Notes: generated from the sequence alone by a model not told the origin. A stretch of 64,000 nt of DNA from Bradyrhizobium sp. 200 (GCF_023100945.1 NZ_CP064689.1:1656001-1720000), one strand, 5' to 3'; numbered from the stretch's first letter, positions 27,338 through 34,989 are shown. A program made the numbers and translations.

Positions 27338-27419
27338 CGCCGGTTTTGCCGACGCGCGAAATCGGCTGGCCTCTTGACTCCGCCCTGACTGGATTTGAAA
27401 ATTGCGCAGAGCGTTATGA

Positions 27420-27442
27420 GTAACCGGATCATGTCCGGTTAC
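27420..27442. terminator. 9-bp hairpin after the DUF2336 gene
   Basis: GTAACCGGA-TCATG-TCCGGTTAC. No following T-run on the plus strand, so it is a weak terminator candidate or a message-end structure. Confidence 0.35.
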
Positions 27443-27509
27443 GGAAGCGCCTGGTTGGTCCGGTGGCGAGTCTTCTTGTTCGATACATAGACTCAACGCG
27501 GAGGTCGTC

Positions 27510-27935
27510 ATGAAGCGCTATCTGATCTTCGGAGCTGTCGGCCCTCCCGTCGGCGGATTCCTGATGCTGTTCGCGACCTCCATGGCCTCGGGTTACTGGA
27601 CCGACACCAGTTGGTCGGAGATCAGCAAGTTCCTTGGTGCGTTCGTTACGACACTGCCATACAGCTACCTGTTCGGCATCGTGCCGATGCTGATGCTCGG
27701 CGCGATCGACGACATTCTCTATCACGTCAGGCGTGTTTCTCCCGTGGTGCGAACGCTGATCGTGGCCGCCATCGGCTTCGCGACATCCTCATTGCTCTAT
27801 GGTTCGCGCGGACCGGACACCGGCGTGATGCAGTTTTTGCTCTACGGCCTCGTCGGCATGGTGCCCGCGACGCTGTCGTCCTGGCTGGGGTACCGATACG
27901 CGGACGCGCCGCAGCAGCCGGTGCATTCGACGTAA
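27510..27935 (+). CDS. small four-helix membrane protein (possibly DUF5413)
   Basis: 141 residues with four predicted membrane segments: about 5-27 (LIFGAVGPPVGGFLMLFATSM), 45-68, 78-97 and 107-127. GGAGG stands 5 bp before the ATG. It lies 187 bp before the sensor kinase. The name DUF5413 is from memory of similar small Bradyrhizobium proteins and is uncertain. Role unknown. Confidence 0.7.
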   Translation: MKRYLIFGAVGPPVGGFLMLFATSMASGYWTDTSWSEISKFLGAFVTTLPYSYLFGIVPMLMLGAIDDILYHVRRVSPVVRTLIVAAIGFATSSLLYGSRGPDTGVMQFLLYGLVGMVPATLSSWLGYRYADAPQQPVHST

Positions 27936-27998
27936 GTGCAGCCTGCGCTGCTCGTCTGCGCGCGTCTGATCGGAACCAGGCGCAATCGCGGCTGTGCA

Positions 27999-28017
27999 TG
28001 TCAGGGTTTACCTGACC
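27999..28017 (+). promoter_or_regulatory. candidate operator dyad before the kinase/regulator operon
   Basis: TGTCAGG-GTTTA-CCTGACC, an inverted repeat GTCAGG/CCTGAC with a 5-base centre, 105 bp before the kinase start. Closely similar dyads precede two groups of small genes at 31970 and 32789, each oriented with transcription. Possible autoregulatory site. Confidence 0.5.
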
Positions 28018-28122
28018 TCAGCCGCCAACATGGCGCTTGGCAGACTAATGTCAGGCTGGTCCGATCGGGCAATGCAACGTAAGGGGGCCCGCAGCGTTGT
28101 CAGTCTTCGCCGGCGAGAGAAC

Positions 28123-30201
28123 ATGCGCGCGTCCAAGATCGCGGAGTTGAGTAACAGGCTTTCTTCCGGTTCGGGCCGAAGCAAGGAAGCCGTCTGGCTT
28201 TTCACCGCGCTGGTTCTGACGGCCGCCATTCCAGTCCTGCTGCTCGGGGGATGGATGGCTTATATCACCGCCGATCAGGAACGAAGCTACGCCCGCAAAG
28301 CCGCCACGGAAGCGCTGACGCAAGTGGCGCATCGGATCGAGGGCGAGATTTCCCATGAAATACAGGTCGCGGAGACGCTTGCCAGCTCGGCCGCGCTCGA
28401 CGACGGGAACCTGAGCGATTTCTATCGCGAGGCGAAACGAATAGTAGCCGCGCGTCCATTGTGGGAGACCGCCTTCCTGACCAAACCGGACCGGGAGCAG
28501 GTCCTCAACGTATTGCGGCCGCTCGGGACGCCGCTCGGACCGGTGACCGACACCGAAAGCTTCAGCGCGGTGCTGCGCACACGAAAGCCGGTGCTTGGCG
28601 GGCTGGGGCCGTACCAGGCCTCCATCGGCAAGCGGCTGGTTGCACTGCGTGTGCCGGTTGTTCGCGAGGGTGAGCTTCGCTACGTCCTGACCGTCGGGCT
28701 GTTGCCCGATCAGATCGGTATCATTCTTGGTCAGGCCGGGCTGCCCGCCGGATGGGCCGGCACCGTCATCGACGCCAAGGACGAGATTGTCGCGCGGACG
28801 CCTGATAGCAGGGCCGTCAGCGCAAGCGCGAAAACGCCCGCCGTGCAGGAAGCCATTGCCCGCGGTGGCTCGAATTCGCTGCGCACCCAGACGCGGGAGG
28901 GAATGGATGTCGAAACCGTCCACCGCGCCCTCGCGGGCACCGAAGGGTGGTCGGTCCATGTCGGTGTTCCCGTCGCTGAACTGAACGCGCCTGTATCGCG
29001 CTCGTTGCAGCTATTGGTCGCGGGAACGGCGGCCAGTGTCGGGCTCGCCATCGCGCTCGGACTGGTGATCGCCCGGGAAATCGCCCAGCGGCGGCGCTTG
29101 GAGGCGCTTCAGTCGGCGGCGGCGCTGCTGGACAGCGAAAAGCGCGGAGCGCTTGCGATCGATGCAGCCGAACTCGGGACATGGCGTTGGGACCTGACCG
29201 CAAACGAGTTCAGCGGTTGCAACCGTTTTGGCGCATTGCTGGGTTTGCCGGGCGCCCGATCGGGCGAAACCAGATGGTCCGCGGACCGGATTTTTGCGTT
29301 GCTCGAACCGCCACACCGCGCGGCTCTGGCCTCGTTTGGCGGCGCTTGCCTCGACAGCGGCAGATCGAGCAGCGTCGAGTTTCCGGTTCAGTCGGACGAT
29401 CGCGGAGAATACTGGCTGCGCGCGGCGGGGAGGGCAGAGGGCCCACCCAACCGGCGTCATGTGATTCACGGCGTATTGGCAGACATCGATATTCTCAAGC
29501 GCGCGGAAGCCGAGCGGTCCCATTTGCTTCGACGTCTGGCCTCGGCCCAGGAAGAGGAGCAGCGCCGGATTTCGCGGGAGTTGCACGACCAGATCGGGCA
29601 GACGGTGACGGGGCTGTCCCTCGGCCTGAAAGCGCTCGAACAGGGATTGGCCAAGGGCGGCAACGGCGAGGCGGCGACCGAGCAAGTGCGATGGCTGGAA
29701 CAGCTTGCTGCGCAGATCGGCCGCGACATTCATCGCACGGCGTCGGACCTGCGGCCGACGGCCATCGATGACCTCGGCATCTTCAAGGCGATCGAAGCCT
29801 ATGTTGCGGAATGGCAGGAGCGCTACGGCATTCGTGTCGATATCCAGACCTTCGGGCGCGACGATTCGCTGCCTGCCGATGTGGCGGCTGTGCTGTACCG
29901 GTTGGTTCAGGAGGGATTGACCAACGTCCTGAAGCACGCCAGCGCAAGCAAGGTGAGCATTGTGCTTGAGAAGAAACCGGAAGGGCTCGCGCTGGTTATC
30001 GAGGACGACGGGATCGGTTTCGACCCCGAGAATGTCGGCCGGATTGCGCCGGGCGGCGACCGGACATCGGGATTGGGTCTCTCCGGCATGAAGGAGCGGG
30101 TTGCGCTTCTTGACGGCACGATCGCCGTCGAATCTGCACCAGGAAAGGGAAGTACGATTTTTGTCCAGATTCCGCTGGAAGCGCCGGAGACCGTCAGATG
30201 A
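28123..30201 (+). CDS. membrane sensor histidine kinase, NarX/UhpB-like (HisKA_3)
   Basis: 692 residues: membrane helix about 25-45, a large periplasmic Cache-like sensor about 46-290 (PLWETAFLTKPDREQVLNVL), second helix about 297-320, a PAS-like region about 340-455, then a HisKA_3 box with phosphorylated His488 in RRISRELHDQIGQTV, and an ATPase domain with VLYRLVQEGLTNVLKHA, EDDGIGFD and GLGLSGMKERV. I chose ATG 28123 after GAGAGA; an earlier GTG (27994) would put the operator dyad inside the gene. It overlaps the regulator gene by 4 bp. Signal unknown; Cache domains sense small molecules outside the cell. Confidence 0.92.
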   Translation: MRASKIAELSNRLSSGSGRSKEAVWLFTALVLTAAIPVLLLGGWMAYITADQERSYARKAATEALTQVAHRIEGEISHEIQVAETLASSAALDDGNLSDFYREAKRIVAARPLWETAFLTKPDREQVLNVLRPLGTPLGPVTDTESFSAVLRTRKPVLGGLGPYQASIGKRLVALRVPVVREGELRYVLTVGLLPDQIGIILGQAGLPAGWAGTVIDAKDEIVARTPDSRAVSASAKTPAVQEAIARGGSNSLRTQTREGMDVETVHRALAGTEGWSVHVGVPVAELNAPVSRSLQLLVAGTAASVGLAIALGLVIAREIAQRRRLEALQSAAALLDSEKRGALAIDAAELGTWRWDLTANEFSGCNRFGALLGLPGARSGETRWSADRIFALLEPPHRAALASFGGACLDSGRSSSVEFPVQSDDRGEYWLRAAGRAEGPPNRRHVIHGVLADIDILKRAEAERSHLLRRLASAQEEEQRRISRELHDQIGQTVTGLSLGLKALEQGLAKGGNGEAATEQVRWLEQLAAQIGRDIHRTASDLRPTAIDDLGIFKAIEAYVAEWQERYGIRVDIQTFGRDDSLPADVAAVLYRLVQEGLTNVLKHASASKVSIVLEKKPEGLALVIEDDGIGFDPENVGRIAPGGDRTSGLGLSGMKERVALLDGTIAVESAPGKGSTIFVQIPLEAPETVR

Positions 30202-30851
30202 CGCCGGTTCGCATCGCACTCGTCGACGACCATCCCGTCGTGCTCGCCGGCATCCGCGCGCTGCTGCAGGGCGTACCCGAGGTCGAACTCGTTGGTGAAG
30301 CCAACACGGGGGCCACGGGGTTGAAGGCGATTTGCGATTCCTCGCCGGATATCGCGGTCATCGATCTTTCGCTGCCTGACATCAGCGGGATGGAGCTTGC
30401 GCGTCAGGTCAGCAGGCAATGCCCTGACGTAAAGATCATCGCCCTGACCGTCCATGAAGATCGGGCGTATGTGCATCCGGTGCTTGAAGCAGGAGCAAGG
30501 GGATATTTGTTGAAGCGATCGGCCGGGGACGAATTGCTTCGCGCCATCCGGGCCGTCAACCAGGGGGACCTCTACCTCGATCCCGCGATAGCGGAGAAGG
30601 CAGCGATGAACGCGCCCGAACTGGCGTTGTCGGGCGAGGGCGATGGCGGCGAACTCAGCCGGCGCGAAGAGGACGTGCTCAAGCTGGTGGCGCAGGGGTT
30701 CAGCAACAAGCAGATCGCCGGACAGCTCGAGGTGAGCGTCAAAAGCGTAGAGACCTACAAGGCGCGGGCGTCGGAAAAGAAGGGACTTCACAGCCGCGCG
30801 GATATCGTCCGCTATGGCATCAAGCAGGGTTGGCTCGCCGCTCCAAACTGA
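30198..30851 (+). CDS. LuxR/NarL-type response regulator
   Basis: 217 residues: receiver domain with D10/D11, phosphorylation site D56 (IAVIDLSLPD), T84 and K106 (YLLKRSAGDE), then a LuxR helix-turn-helix at about 153-205 (LSRREEDVLKLVAQGFSNKQ, VSVKSVETYKAR). ATGA overlap with the kinase gene shows coupled translation, so the two form a cognate pair. NarL-type proteins bind inverted repeats as dimers; the GTCAGG-N5-CCTGAC dyads upstream and in the next 5 kb are plausible targets. Confidence 0.93.
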   Translation: MTPVRIALVDDHPVVLAGIRALLQGVPEVELVGEANTGATGLKAICDSSPDIAVIDLSLPDISGMELARQVSRQCPDVKIIALTVHEDRAYVHPVLEAGARGYLLKRSAGDELLRAIRAVNQGDLYLDPAIAEKAAMNAPELALSGEGDGGELSRREEDVLKLVAQGFSNKQIAGQLEVSVKSVETYKARASEKKGLHSRADIVRYGIKQGWLAAPN

Positions 30852-30911
30852 CATGCTTGCGCTGACGCTGCGGCGCGCAGACCGTTTCGACTGAATGCAT
30901 AGGGATGCCCG

Positions 30912-31217
30912 CTATCTGGCGGCGCCCGGACGCTGAACGCCCTGCAGATCGCTCATGGGCACGCAGCTCTTCTTCCGGCGTTGATTCCGCGGTGCGCCCT
31001 GCACCTTCAGGACTTTTCCCGCCGAGCAGGAGCCGTCGTTGACATAGATCGTCGAGTACGGGTCCATCATCAATGGCTCGTAAGAGTATAGTTTCTGGGC
31101 GGAGGATGGCTGCGCCATGAACAAGACCGCCACGAGCACTGCAAGGCGGCTTGCCTCGCGCAAAGCTGCAATGCCTGCGGTGCGCCCCTGGCCCGGTCTG
31201 CACATCATCGCGGCCAT
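30912..31217 (-). CDS. small secreted two-cysteine protein
   Basis: 101 residues with a hydrophobic signal segment (about 22-37, SRLAVLVAVLFMAQPSSAQ) and a mature part KLYSYEPLMMDPYSTIYVND, GSCSAGK and KKSCVPM, whose two cysteines could pair. The ATG at 31217 is one base after the stop of the preceding gene (TGA-C-ATG), which strongly supports this start and coupled translation. Similar proteins occur in Bradyrhizobium (possibly DUF6719, from memory). Function unknown. Confidence 0.72.
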   Translation of the reverse strand: MAAMMCRPGQGRTAGIAALREASRLAVLVAVLFMAQPSSAQKLYSYEPLMMDPYSTIYVNDGSCSAGKVLKVQGAPRNQRRKKSCVPMSDLQGVQRPGAAR

Positions 31218-31218
31218 G

Positions 31219-31593
31219 TCATCGATCCCTTCGAAGCTGGAACGTCTCGGCCGTTGAGTGAGGGTTTTGCGATTTGCTGTGGATGACATCCGTCACCGGG
31301 ATGAGATGGCGGGCGTACACTTCCTGCAGTCTTCGTATCATTTCGATTTTTTCTTCCGATGCGCTCAAGCCCAAAACTCCGTCCCTGCAGACCAGCAATC
31401 CGCCGGTGCAAAGTCCATCGAGCGCTTTTGCCGTTTCGGTTTCGCTGGTGTAGATGCGCGCCGCAATCTGGGAGACGCTCCAGCGCTCCTCCGGGCTCGA
31501 CCAGACGAGGAGCAAGGCTTCAATCTGGGCTACCGAAGCAATGTGCTTCAATATGAAGTCCCTGATGTCGCCGGGGACGTATTGCGTTGCCAT
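31219..31593 (-). CDS. small winged-helix-like protein
   Basis: 124 residues. GDIRDFILKHIASVAQIEAL, RWSVSQIAARIYTSETETAK and ALDGLCTGGLLVCRDGVLGL look like a MarR/winged-helix fold of about 75 residues followed by a helical tail. It could be a transcription regulator. The start at 31593 is chosen over an upstream frame of ten residues. It is coupled to the secreted protein gene (30912-31217) by a one-base gap. Confidence 0.65.
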   Translation of the reverse strand: MATQYVPGDIRDFILKHIASVAQIEALLLVWSSPEERWSVSQIAARIYTSETETAKALDGLCTGGLLVCRDGVLGLSASEEKIEMIRRLQEVYARHLIPVTDVIHSKSQNPHSTAETFQLRRDR

Positions 31594-31647
31594 GCCGCAG
31601 GCTGATGTTGTGTGATCGAGCAAAGCCGGATACCGGAGACGGCCGAA

Positions 31648-31893
31648 TCAATGATCGGTATGATGCGCCGGATAAGTGCCGGAAGCACCTTCAAATTCTT
31701 GCGGGGCGCCAGGCGCTTCGATTTGTGACGCGGCTCGCCTGGCCTCTCTCTCATATTCGTCGACGAGCACCTGAAGCTTTGTCGCAAATTTCAGGTTGCC
31801 TGCGCCGTCCGCCAGCCGCCTGAAGAAAACCGCCCGCTCCTGCAATTGCTCGGTTCGGGATGGCTTGATCGACTTGCGTTTGGTTCGGCCCAC
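31648..31893 (-). CDS. small helical protein, unknown function
   Basis: 81 residues, GTG start. The core RTEQLQERAVFFRRLADGAG and KFATKLQVLVDEYEREARRA forms two amphipathic helices; similar short proteins are frequent in Bradyrhizobium, in my recollection. GGGAG lies 9 bp before the GTG. It is the first gene after the bipartite regulatory element at 31938-31987 and 54 bp before the winged-helix gene. Confidence 0.65.
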   Translation of the reverse strand: MGRTKRKSIKPSRTEQLQERAVFFRRLADGAGNLKFATKLQVLVDEYEREARRAASQIEAPGAPQEFEGASGTYPAHHTDH

Positions 31894-31937
31894 CCTTCGT
31901 ACTCCCGTCGCCTCAATCGCCTCGTTCGTCGACCCGC

Positions 31938-31987
31938 CGGCATCCTAGAGTGCATTCTCGTGCCGGCGCGTCAGGAAAAACCTGTCA
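31938..31987 (-). promoter_or_regulatory. bipartite regulatory element, copy B
   Basis: On the minus strand: dyad TGACAGG-TTTTT-CCTGAC, then 17 unconserved bases, then CACTCTAGGATGCCG. The same two blocks with the same 17-base gap occur at 32757-32806 (28 of 33 block positions identical). The second block could be the -10 side of a promoter about 45 bp before the GTG at 31893. Confidence 0.55.
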
Positions 31988-32016
31988 CCGTCGAAGGGCG
32001 GGCCGTCCTGTCCCGC

Positions 32017-32205
32017 TTATGGAGGCGATTGGATTGCCTCTTGCCGGGCAGTCTCACCGCGTGAGTCGTTGTTGCAAACCAGGCAGATGGCCCGGGATGT
32101 CTGCCGGCCGTTGACGCCCAACCGCTCGTAACGATGCGGCGTTCGCTCCGAACATGGAACGCAATACGCTATTGGCCGATGATCGGTCGTCTTGTCGCTG
32201 AACAT
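32017..32205 (-). CDS. small zinc-ribbon-like protein
   Basis: 62 residues with two CxxC pairs (YCVPCSERTPHRYERLG and AICLVCNN), spaced as in a small zinc ribbon. ATG 32205 follows GGGGGC with 7-8 bp spacing. It is third in the leftward group 32666-32469, 32464-32255, 32205-32017, with gaps of 4 and 49 bp. Could bind nucleic acid or act as an adaptor; no family recognised. Confidence 0.62.
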   Translation of the reverse strand: MFSDKTTDHRPIAYCVPCSERTPHRYERLGVNGRQTSRAICLVCNNDSRGETARQEAIQSPP

Positions 32206-32254
32206 TTCAAAGCCCCCGATAATGAAATACGGATTTCGCAAATGACTCGCGTGG

Positions 32255-32464
32255 CTACTCCTTCCCGCCGTGAGAAATTGCCATCGCAAGCAGGAATGCG
32301 ACCCCGAGCAGACCCGCCGCGATGAGGGCGTCGAGCCTCAATACCGCCGGGGCGACGCCCAGCCCGTAGCTGATAAAGAGCGCCGTCAGGAATGCGGTGA
32401 CGCCGGCGCTCCCGATGTAGAAGATGAGAGCAACGGCCCGGTCGATGGCCCCCAACGGATCCAT
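32255..32464 (-). CDS. small two-helix membrane protein
   Basis: 69 residues beginning MDPLGAIDRAVALIFYIGSA, with two membrane helices (about 9-32 and 43-64) and a GGKE tail. AGGAGAGG lies 7 bp before the ATG, an unusually good site. It begins 4 bp after a second two-helix gene that shares the layout and a similar second helix (LIAAGLLG here, LISAGLIVG there), so the two may be distant duplicates or heteromer partners. Confidence 0.65.
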   Translation of the reverse strand: MDPLGAIDRAVALIFYIGSAGVTAFLTALFISYGLGVAPAVLRLDALIAAGLLGVAFLLAMAISHGGKE

Positions 32465-32468
32465 CTCG

Positions 32469-32666
32469 CTACCTCTCCTTGCTGGCAAGAAGCTCGATCG
32501 TGACAAGGCCAACGATGAGACCTGCGCTGATCAGGGCCTGCTCCCGAAGTGCGGAGCCGGGAATGCCGAGATTGTAGTGTGCGATGTGCGCCATCGCGTA
32601 CGCCACGAACGCCGCGCTGCCCAACGCAAGAAGGAATGTGATTGCGGAATGGACGAACTTCTTCAC
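32469..32666 (-). CDS. small two-helix membrane protein
   Basis: 65 residues, GTG start with GAGG about 9 bp upstream. Helices at about 7-30 (SAITFLLALGSAAFVAYAMA) and 43-60 (EQALISAGLIVGLVTIELL), with a polar loop between. First gene of the group behind the bipartite element at 32757-32806. Role unknown. Confidence 0.65.
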   Translation of the reverse strand: MKKFVHSAITFLLALGSAAFVAYAMAHIAHYNLGIPGSALREQALISAGLIVGLVTIELLASKER

Positions 32667-32756
32667 CTGGATTCACCTCGTGCTGCCGACACGCCCGAAG
32701 ATGGTTCTGATGACTTGGATCGGTCTCGTGCGCGCATTCCATCCGCCGCGTGCATG

Positions 32757-32806
32757 CGGCATATTAGAATGCTGCCCGCCGCGCGGATGTCAGGAAATTC
32801 CTGTCA
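32757..32806 (-). promoter_or_regulatory. bipartite regulatory element, copy A
   Basis: On the minus strand: dyad TGACAGG-AATTT-CCTGAC, 17 unconserved bases, then CATTCTAATATGCCG. CAGGAANTTCCTG is a palindrome. It lies 91-140 bp before the GTG of the two-helix gene at 32666. See copy B at 31938. The rest of the gap 32667-33134 shows no gene. Confidence 0.55.
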
Positions 32807-33134
32807 GCAGAGGGGCTTCTGTCGGAATTTTGCCATTCGCTGCGAATGCAGCGCGCGCCTGTTCGCCATCGAGACCTGGAAGAACTCACCAGGCAAGAAC
32901 GGCGGACCTTTCGATCCGCCGTCCGTGATGCAGTATCGTCTCGTGATGAAAGTTCACTTCCCGTTGGCGCGGCAGCGCCCGTAGCGGCCGACTACCAGCC
33001 GCGTGAGCGCAAGGCGGCGGACTTGCAGGCGCATGCGGGTGTCAAGAAAACGCCTCAAAATCAAGGGGCAACCGAATGCATCGTGGTAATTTGACGCAAC
33101 TTGCGCCTCGCCTTTGCGTTACCATGTGATGGGC

Positions 33135-33665
33135 ATGTCAAACGACGATATCTATGCGCCGCCGCGTTCACGTTCCGGGTCATCTTCCCGGACGCGAGCG
33201 GCCGGGCGCGGCCCGGTGATCGACCAGGAGGGGCGCGAGCTCCCCGAGGCGAACCTGCACACGCAGTTCGAGGGATTGCGGTTCGACTTCGGTCATTCCG
33301 CCGCCAATCCGTTCGGCGATCTGACGCGCGAGCAGCGGCTGGCGCGGCTCGATGCCATCGCCAGGCTGCTGGATGTCGCCTTCATCGTGCCTGGCACCAA
33401 TTTCCGCTACGGCATCGACGGGCTGATCGGGCTGATCCCCGTGGTCGGCGACATCATCACGACGGCGATTGCGCTGTGGGTCGTGCGCGAGGCGCGCGCG
33501 CTCGGGGCACCCTGGCACATCACCGCGCGGATGCTCGCCAATGTCGCAGTTGATGGCGTGGTCGGCCTGGTGCCGGTCGCGGGCGATGCCTTCGACGTCA
33601 TGTTCCGCGCCAATGTCCGCAACGTGCGCATGCTCAAGCGCTGGCTCGACCGGCAGCCGCGCTAA
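33135..33665 (+). CDS. DUF4112 domain-containing membrane protein
   Basis: 176 residues. A polar N-terminus is followed by the DUF4112 signature RLLDVAFIVPGTNFRYGIDG, LIGLIPVVGDIITTAIALWV and a second repeat VVGLVPVAGDAFDVMFRANV. The two GLIP/GLVP-VxGD motifs mark membrane-embedded hairpins. Start is uncertain between ATG 33129 and 33135. A bidirectional terminator follows. Function of the family is unknown. Confidence 0.85.
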   Translation: MSNDDIYAPPRSRSGSSSRTRAAGRGPVIDQEGRELPEANLHTQFEGLRFDFGHSAANPFGDLTREQRLARLDAIARLLDVAFIVPGTNFRYGIDGLIGLIPVVGDIITTAIALWVVREARALGAPWHITARMLANVAVDGVVGLVPVAGDAFDVMFRANVRNVRMLKRWLDRQPR

Positions 33666-33680
33666 TAAGGCCGCGCTAAC

Positions 33681-33720
33681 AAAAACGCCCCCGGGAATCA
33701 TCTCCGGGGGCGCGGTGTTT
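33681..33720. terminator. hairpin terminator between convergent genes
   Basis: CGCCCCCGG-(9)-CCGGGGGCG at 33686-33712, preceded by AAAAA and followed by CGGTGTTT. It serves the DUF4112 gene and, read leftward (T-run from AAAAA), the 94-residue gene 33735-34019. Confidence 0.7.
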
Positions 33721-33734
33721 GGAGAAGTGGAAGC

Positions 33735-34019
33735 TCAGGCCGCGTCGGCCTTGTCGTCGGTGCTGGCGGCCGGGCGCGGGCGGCGCGGCAGCGGGAAGGC
33801 TTCGCTTTCATAGAGCGAGCGGATGCCGCTCTGGTCGAAGCGGGCTTCCTCGACCTGCAGATACGCGCCATTCAGCGAATCCGCCGGCAGCTCCTCGATC
33901 GCGAAGCGAACTGCTTCCGCCGCGGTGCCGAAACGCCGATAGGCAAACCCGGCCCGCTTCTTCTTGCGGATCGCGGCGGGAAAGAGTTCGGCGGCGGTGT
34001 TGTAGCTGAATGGACGCAT
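33735..34019 (-). CDS. small conserved-looking protein, unknown function
   Basis: 94 residues: RPFSYNTAAELFPAAIRKKK, FAYRRFGTAAEAVRFAIEEL, SLNGAYLQVEEARFD, and a basic C-terminus. The middle looks like an alpha/beta fold of the kind seen in small Rhizobiales proteins. ATG 34019 follows GAGG with 9-bp spacing. It is convergent with DUF4112 and shares its terminator. No function assigned. Confidence 0.7.
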   Translation of the reverse strand: MRPFSYNTAAELFPAAIRKKKRAGFAYRRFGTAAEAVRFAIEELPADSLNGAYLQVEEARFDQSGIRSLYESEAFPLPRRPRPAASTDDKADAA

Positions 34020-34251
34020 GGACGGTGACCTCAATCTTTTTCGGCTCTTGCGTTTGAGCAATGGGGATTGGATGACGGTGGGCCACTATGGCGGGCCGCG
34101 CCGTGCACGTCATTTCAGTCCCCAATATAAGCTTCTTTGACAAAAATGCGACCCCTGAAGCCTTACATCGGGGGTGATGATGAATCCGCGCATGGCTGCG
34201 GGGAACACAAATTTAATCAAGTTTTTTCAGTGGCTTAGCGGCTGGAATGGC

Positions 34252-34416
34252 TCAAATCTTGCCGAGCAGCAGCAGGATCAGGAGCACAATCAAAATCACC
34301 CCGGCGAGGCCCATGCCGGAATGGCCGTAGCCATAGCCATAGCCCCGGAAACGGCCGGAGAAGCCGCCGAGGAGGAATATGATCAGGATAATGACGAGTA
34401 TCGTCCCAAGCGACAT
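34252..34416 (-). CDS. 54-residue double-hydrophobic protein (DUF3309-like)
   Basis: Encodes 54 residues: MSLGTILVIILIIFLLGGF, a central GRFRGYGYGYGHSG linker, then GLAGVILIVLLILLLLGKI. Two very hydrophobic helices around a Gly/Tyr/Arg turn match the DUF3309 type of small membrane protein common in Rhizobiales. GGGGGAG stands 6 bp before the ATG. Stop is TGA at 34252-34254. It is short enough to be missed by usual length cut-offs. Confidence 0.8.
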   Translation of the reverse strand: MSLGTILVIILIIFLLGGFSGRFRGYGYGYGHSGMGLAGVILIVLLILLLLGKI

Positions 34417-34540
34417 GGCGCGCTCCCCCGAAGGCCCGCGGGCGCCTCTCCGAAAAACGCTCCCGCGGCCCGGATCAAAGCATATTCCGGACCGCGAGTC
34501 CTTGGCCGATCCGCCGGAAAGGGAGTGATCGTCTGCGCTT

Positions 34541-34680
34541 CCCTTCTCCCCTTGTGGGAGAAGGTGGATCGAATGAGCGTCAGCTCATTCGAGACGGACG
34601 AGGGGTCTGTCTCCGCCGGAGAGAACCCCTCATCCGCCTTCGCTGATCGCGAAGGCACCTTCTCCCACAAGGGGAGAAGG
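34541..34680. repeat. intergenic palindromic repeat, CCTTCTCCC family
   Basis: Arms CCCTTCTCCCCTTGTGGGAG and CTCCCACAAGGGGAGAAGG are inverted over about 140 bp, with inner inverted segments GAATGAGC/GCTCATTC and GAGGGGT-type pieces. Part of the 589-bp gap 34417-35005, which I read as holding this repeat, a terminator and another repeat but no gene. Confidence 0.85.
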
Positions 34681-34819
34681 AAAAGAGATCACTTCTTTAT
34701 TACGGTCCAAGCACTGTCACCGTAATTCTGCGCCGAGACCGAGCAGCAGACGTTTTGAAATGTGCATTTCGAAATTTTCCTTAAGTTTGCGCGCCGGGCA
34801 AACCGGGAAGAAGCATCCC

Positions 34820-34864
34820 ACCAAACAAAAGCCCCGCACGACCAAGCTCTTGGTCGCACGGGGT
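34820..34864 (-). terminator. rho-independent terminator candidate downstream of msrB
   Basis: Stem CCCCG..CGACCAAG pairs with CTTGGTCG..CGGGG (one C/A interior mismatch pair). Read on the minus strand it is followed by CTTTTGTTTGG. It lies about 140 bp beyond the msrB stop, after a palindromic repeat. Confidence 0.55.
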
Positions 34865-34904
34865 GAAAAACAGGTTCGAAATAAAAGTTGGAATGACCCC
34901 TCCG

Positions 34905-34989
34905 CCGTCATTGCCGGGCTTGACCCGGCAATCCATCACCTTGAAGAGAGCTTTTTCGATGGATGCGCGGGTCAAGCCCGCGCATGACG
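34905..34989. repeat. intergenic palindromic repeat, CCGTCATTGCCGGGC family
   Basis: Two hairpins, GCCGGGCTTGACCCGGC and GCGGGTCAAGCCCGC, stand in opposite halves of an outer inverted CCGTCAT/ATGACG and inner ATCCATC/GATGGAT. It lies between msrB and its terminator. Confidence 0.85.

Noticed and set aside
27994..28122. 43-codon N-terminal extension of the sensor kinase
   Set aside because: GTG start without a site; it would place the operator dyad in the coding region, and ATG 28123 has a purine-rich site.
32846..33094. 82-codon open frame in the gap before DUF4112
   Set aside because: No ribosome site, mixed composition, no resemblance to known proteins; the gap is better explained by promoter DNA.
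34717..34911. 64-codon minus-strand frame
   Set aside because: It runs through the terminator hairpin at 34820-34864 and has no site.
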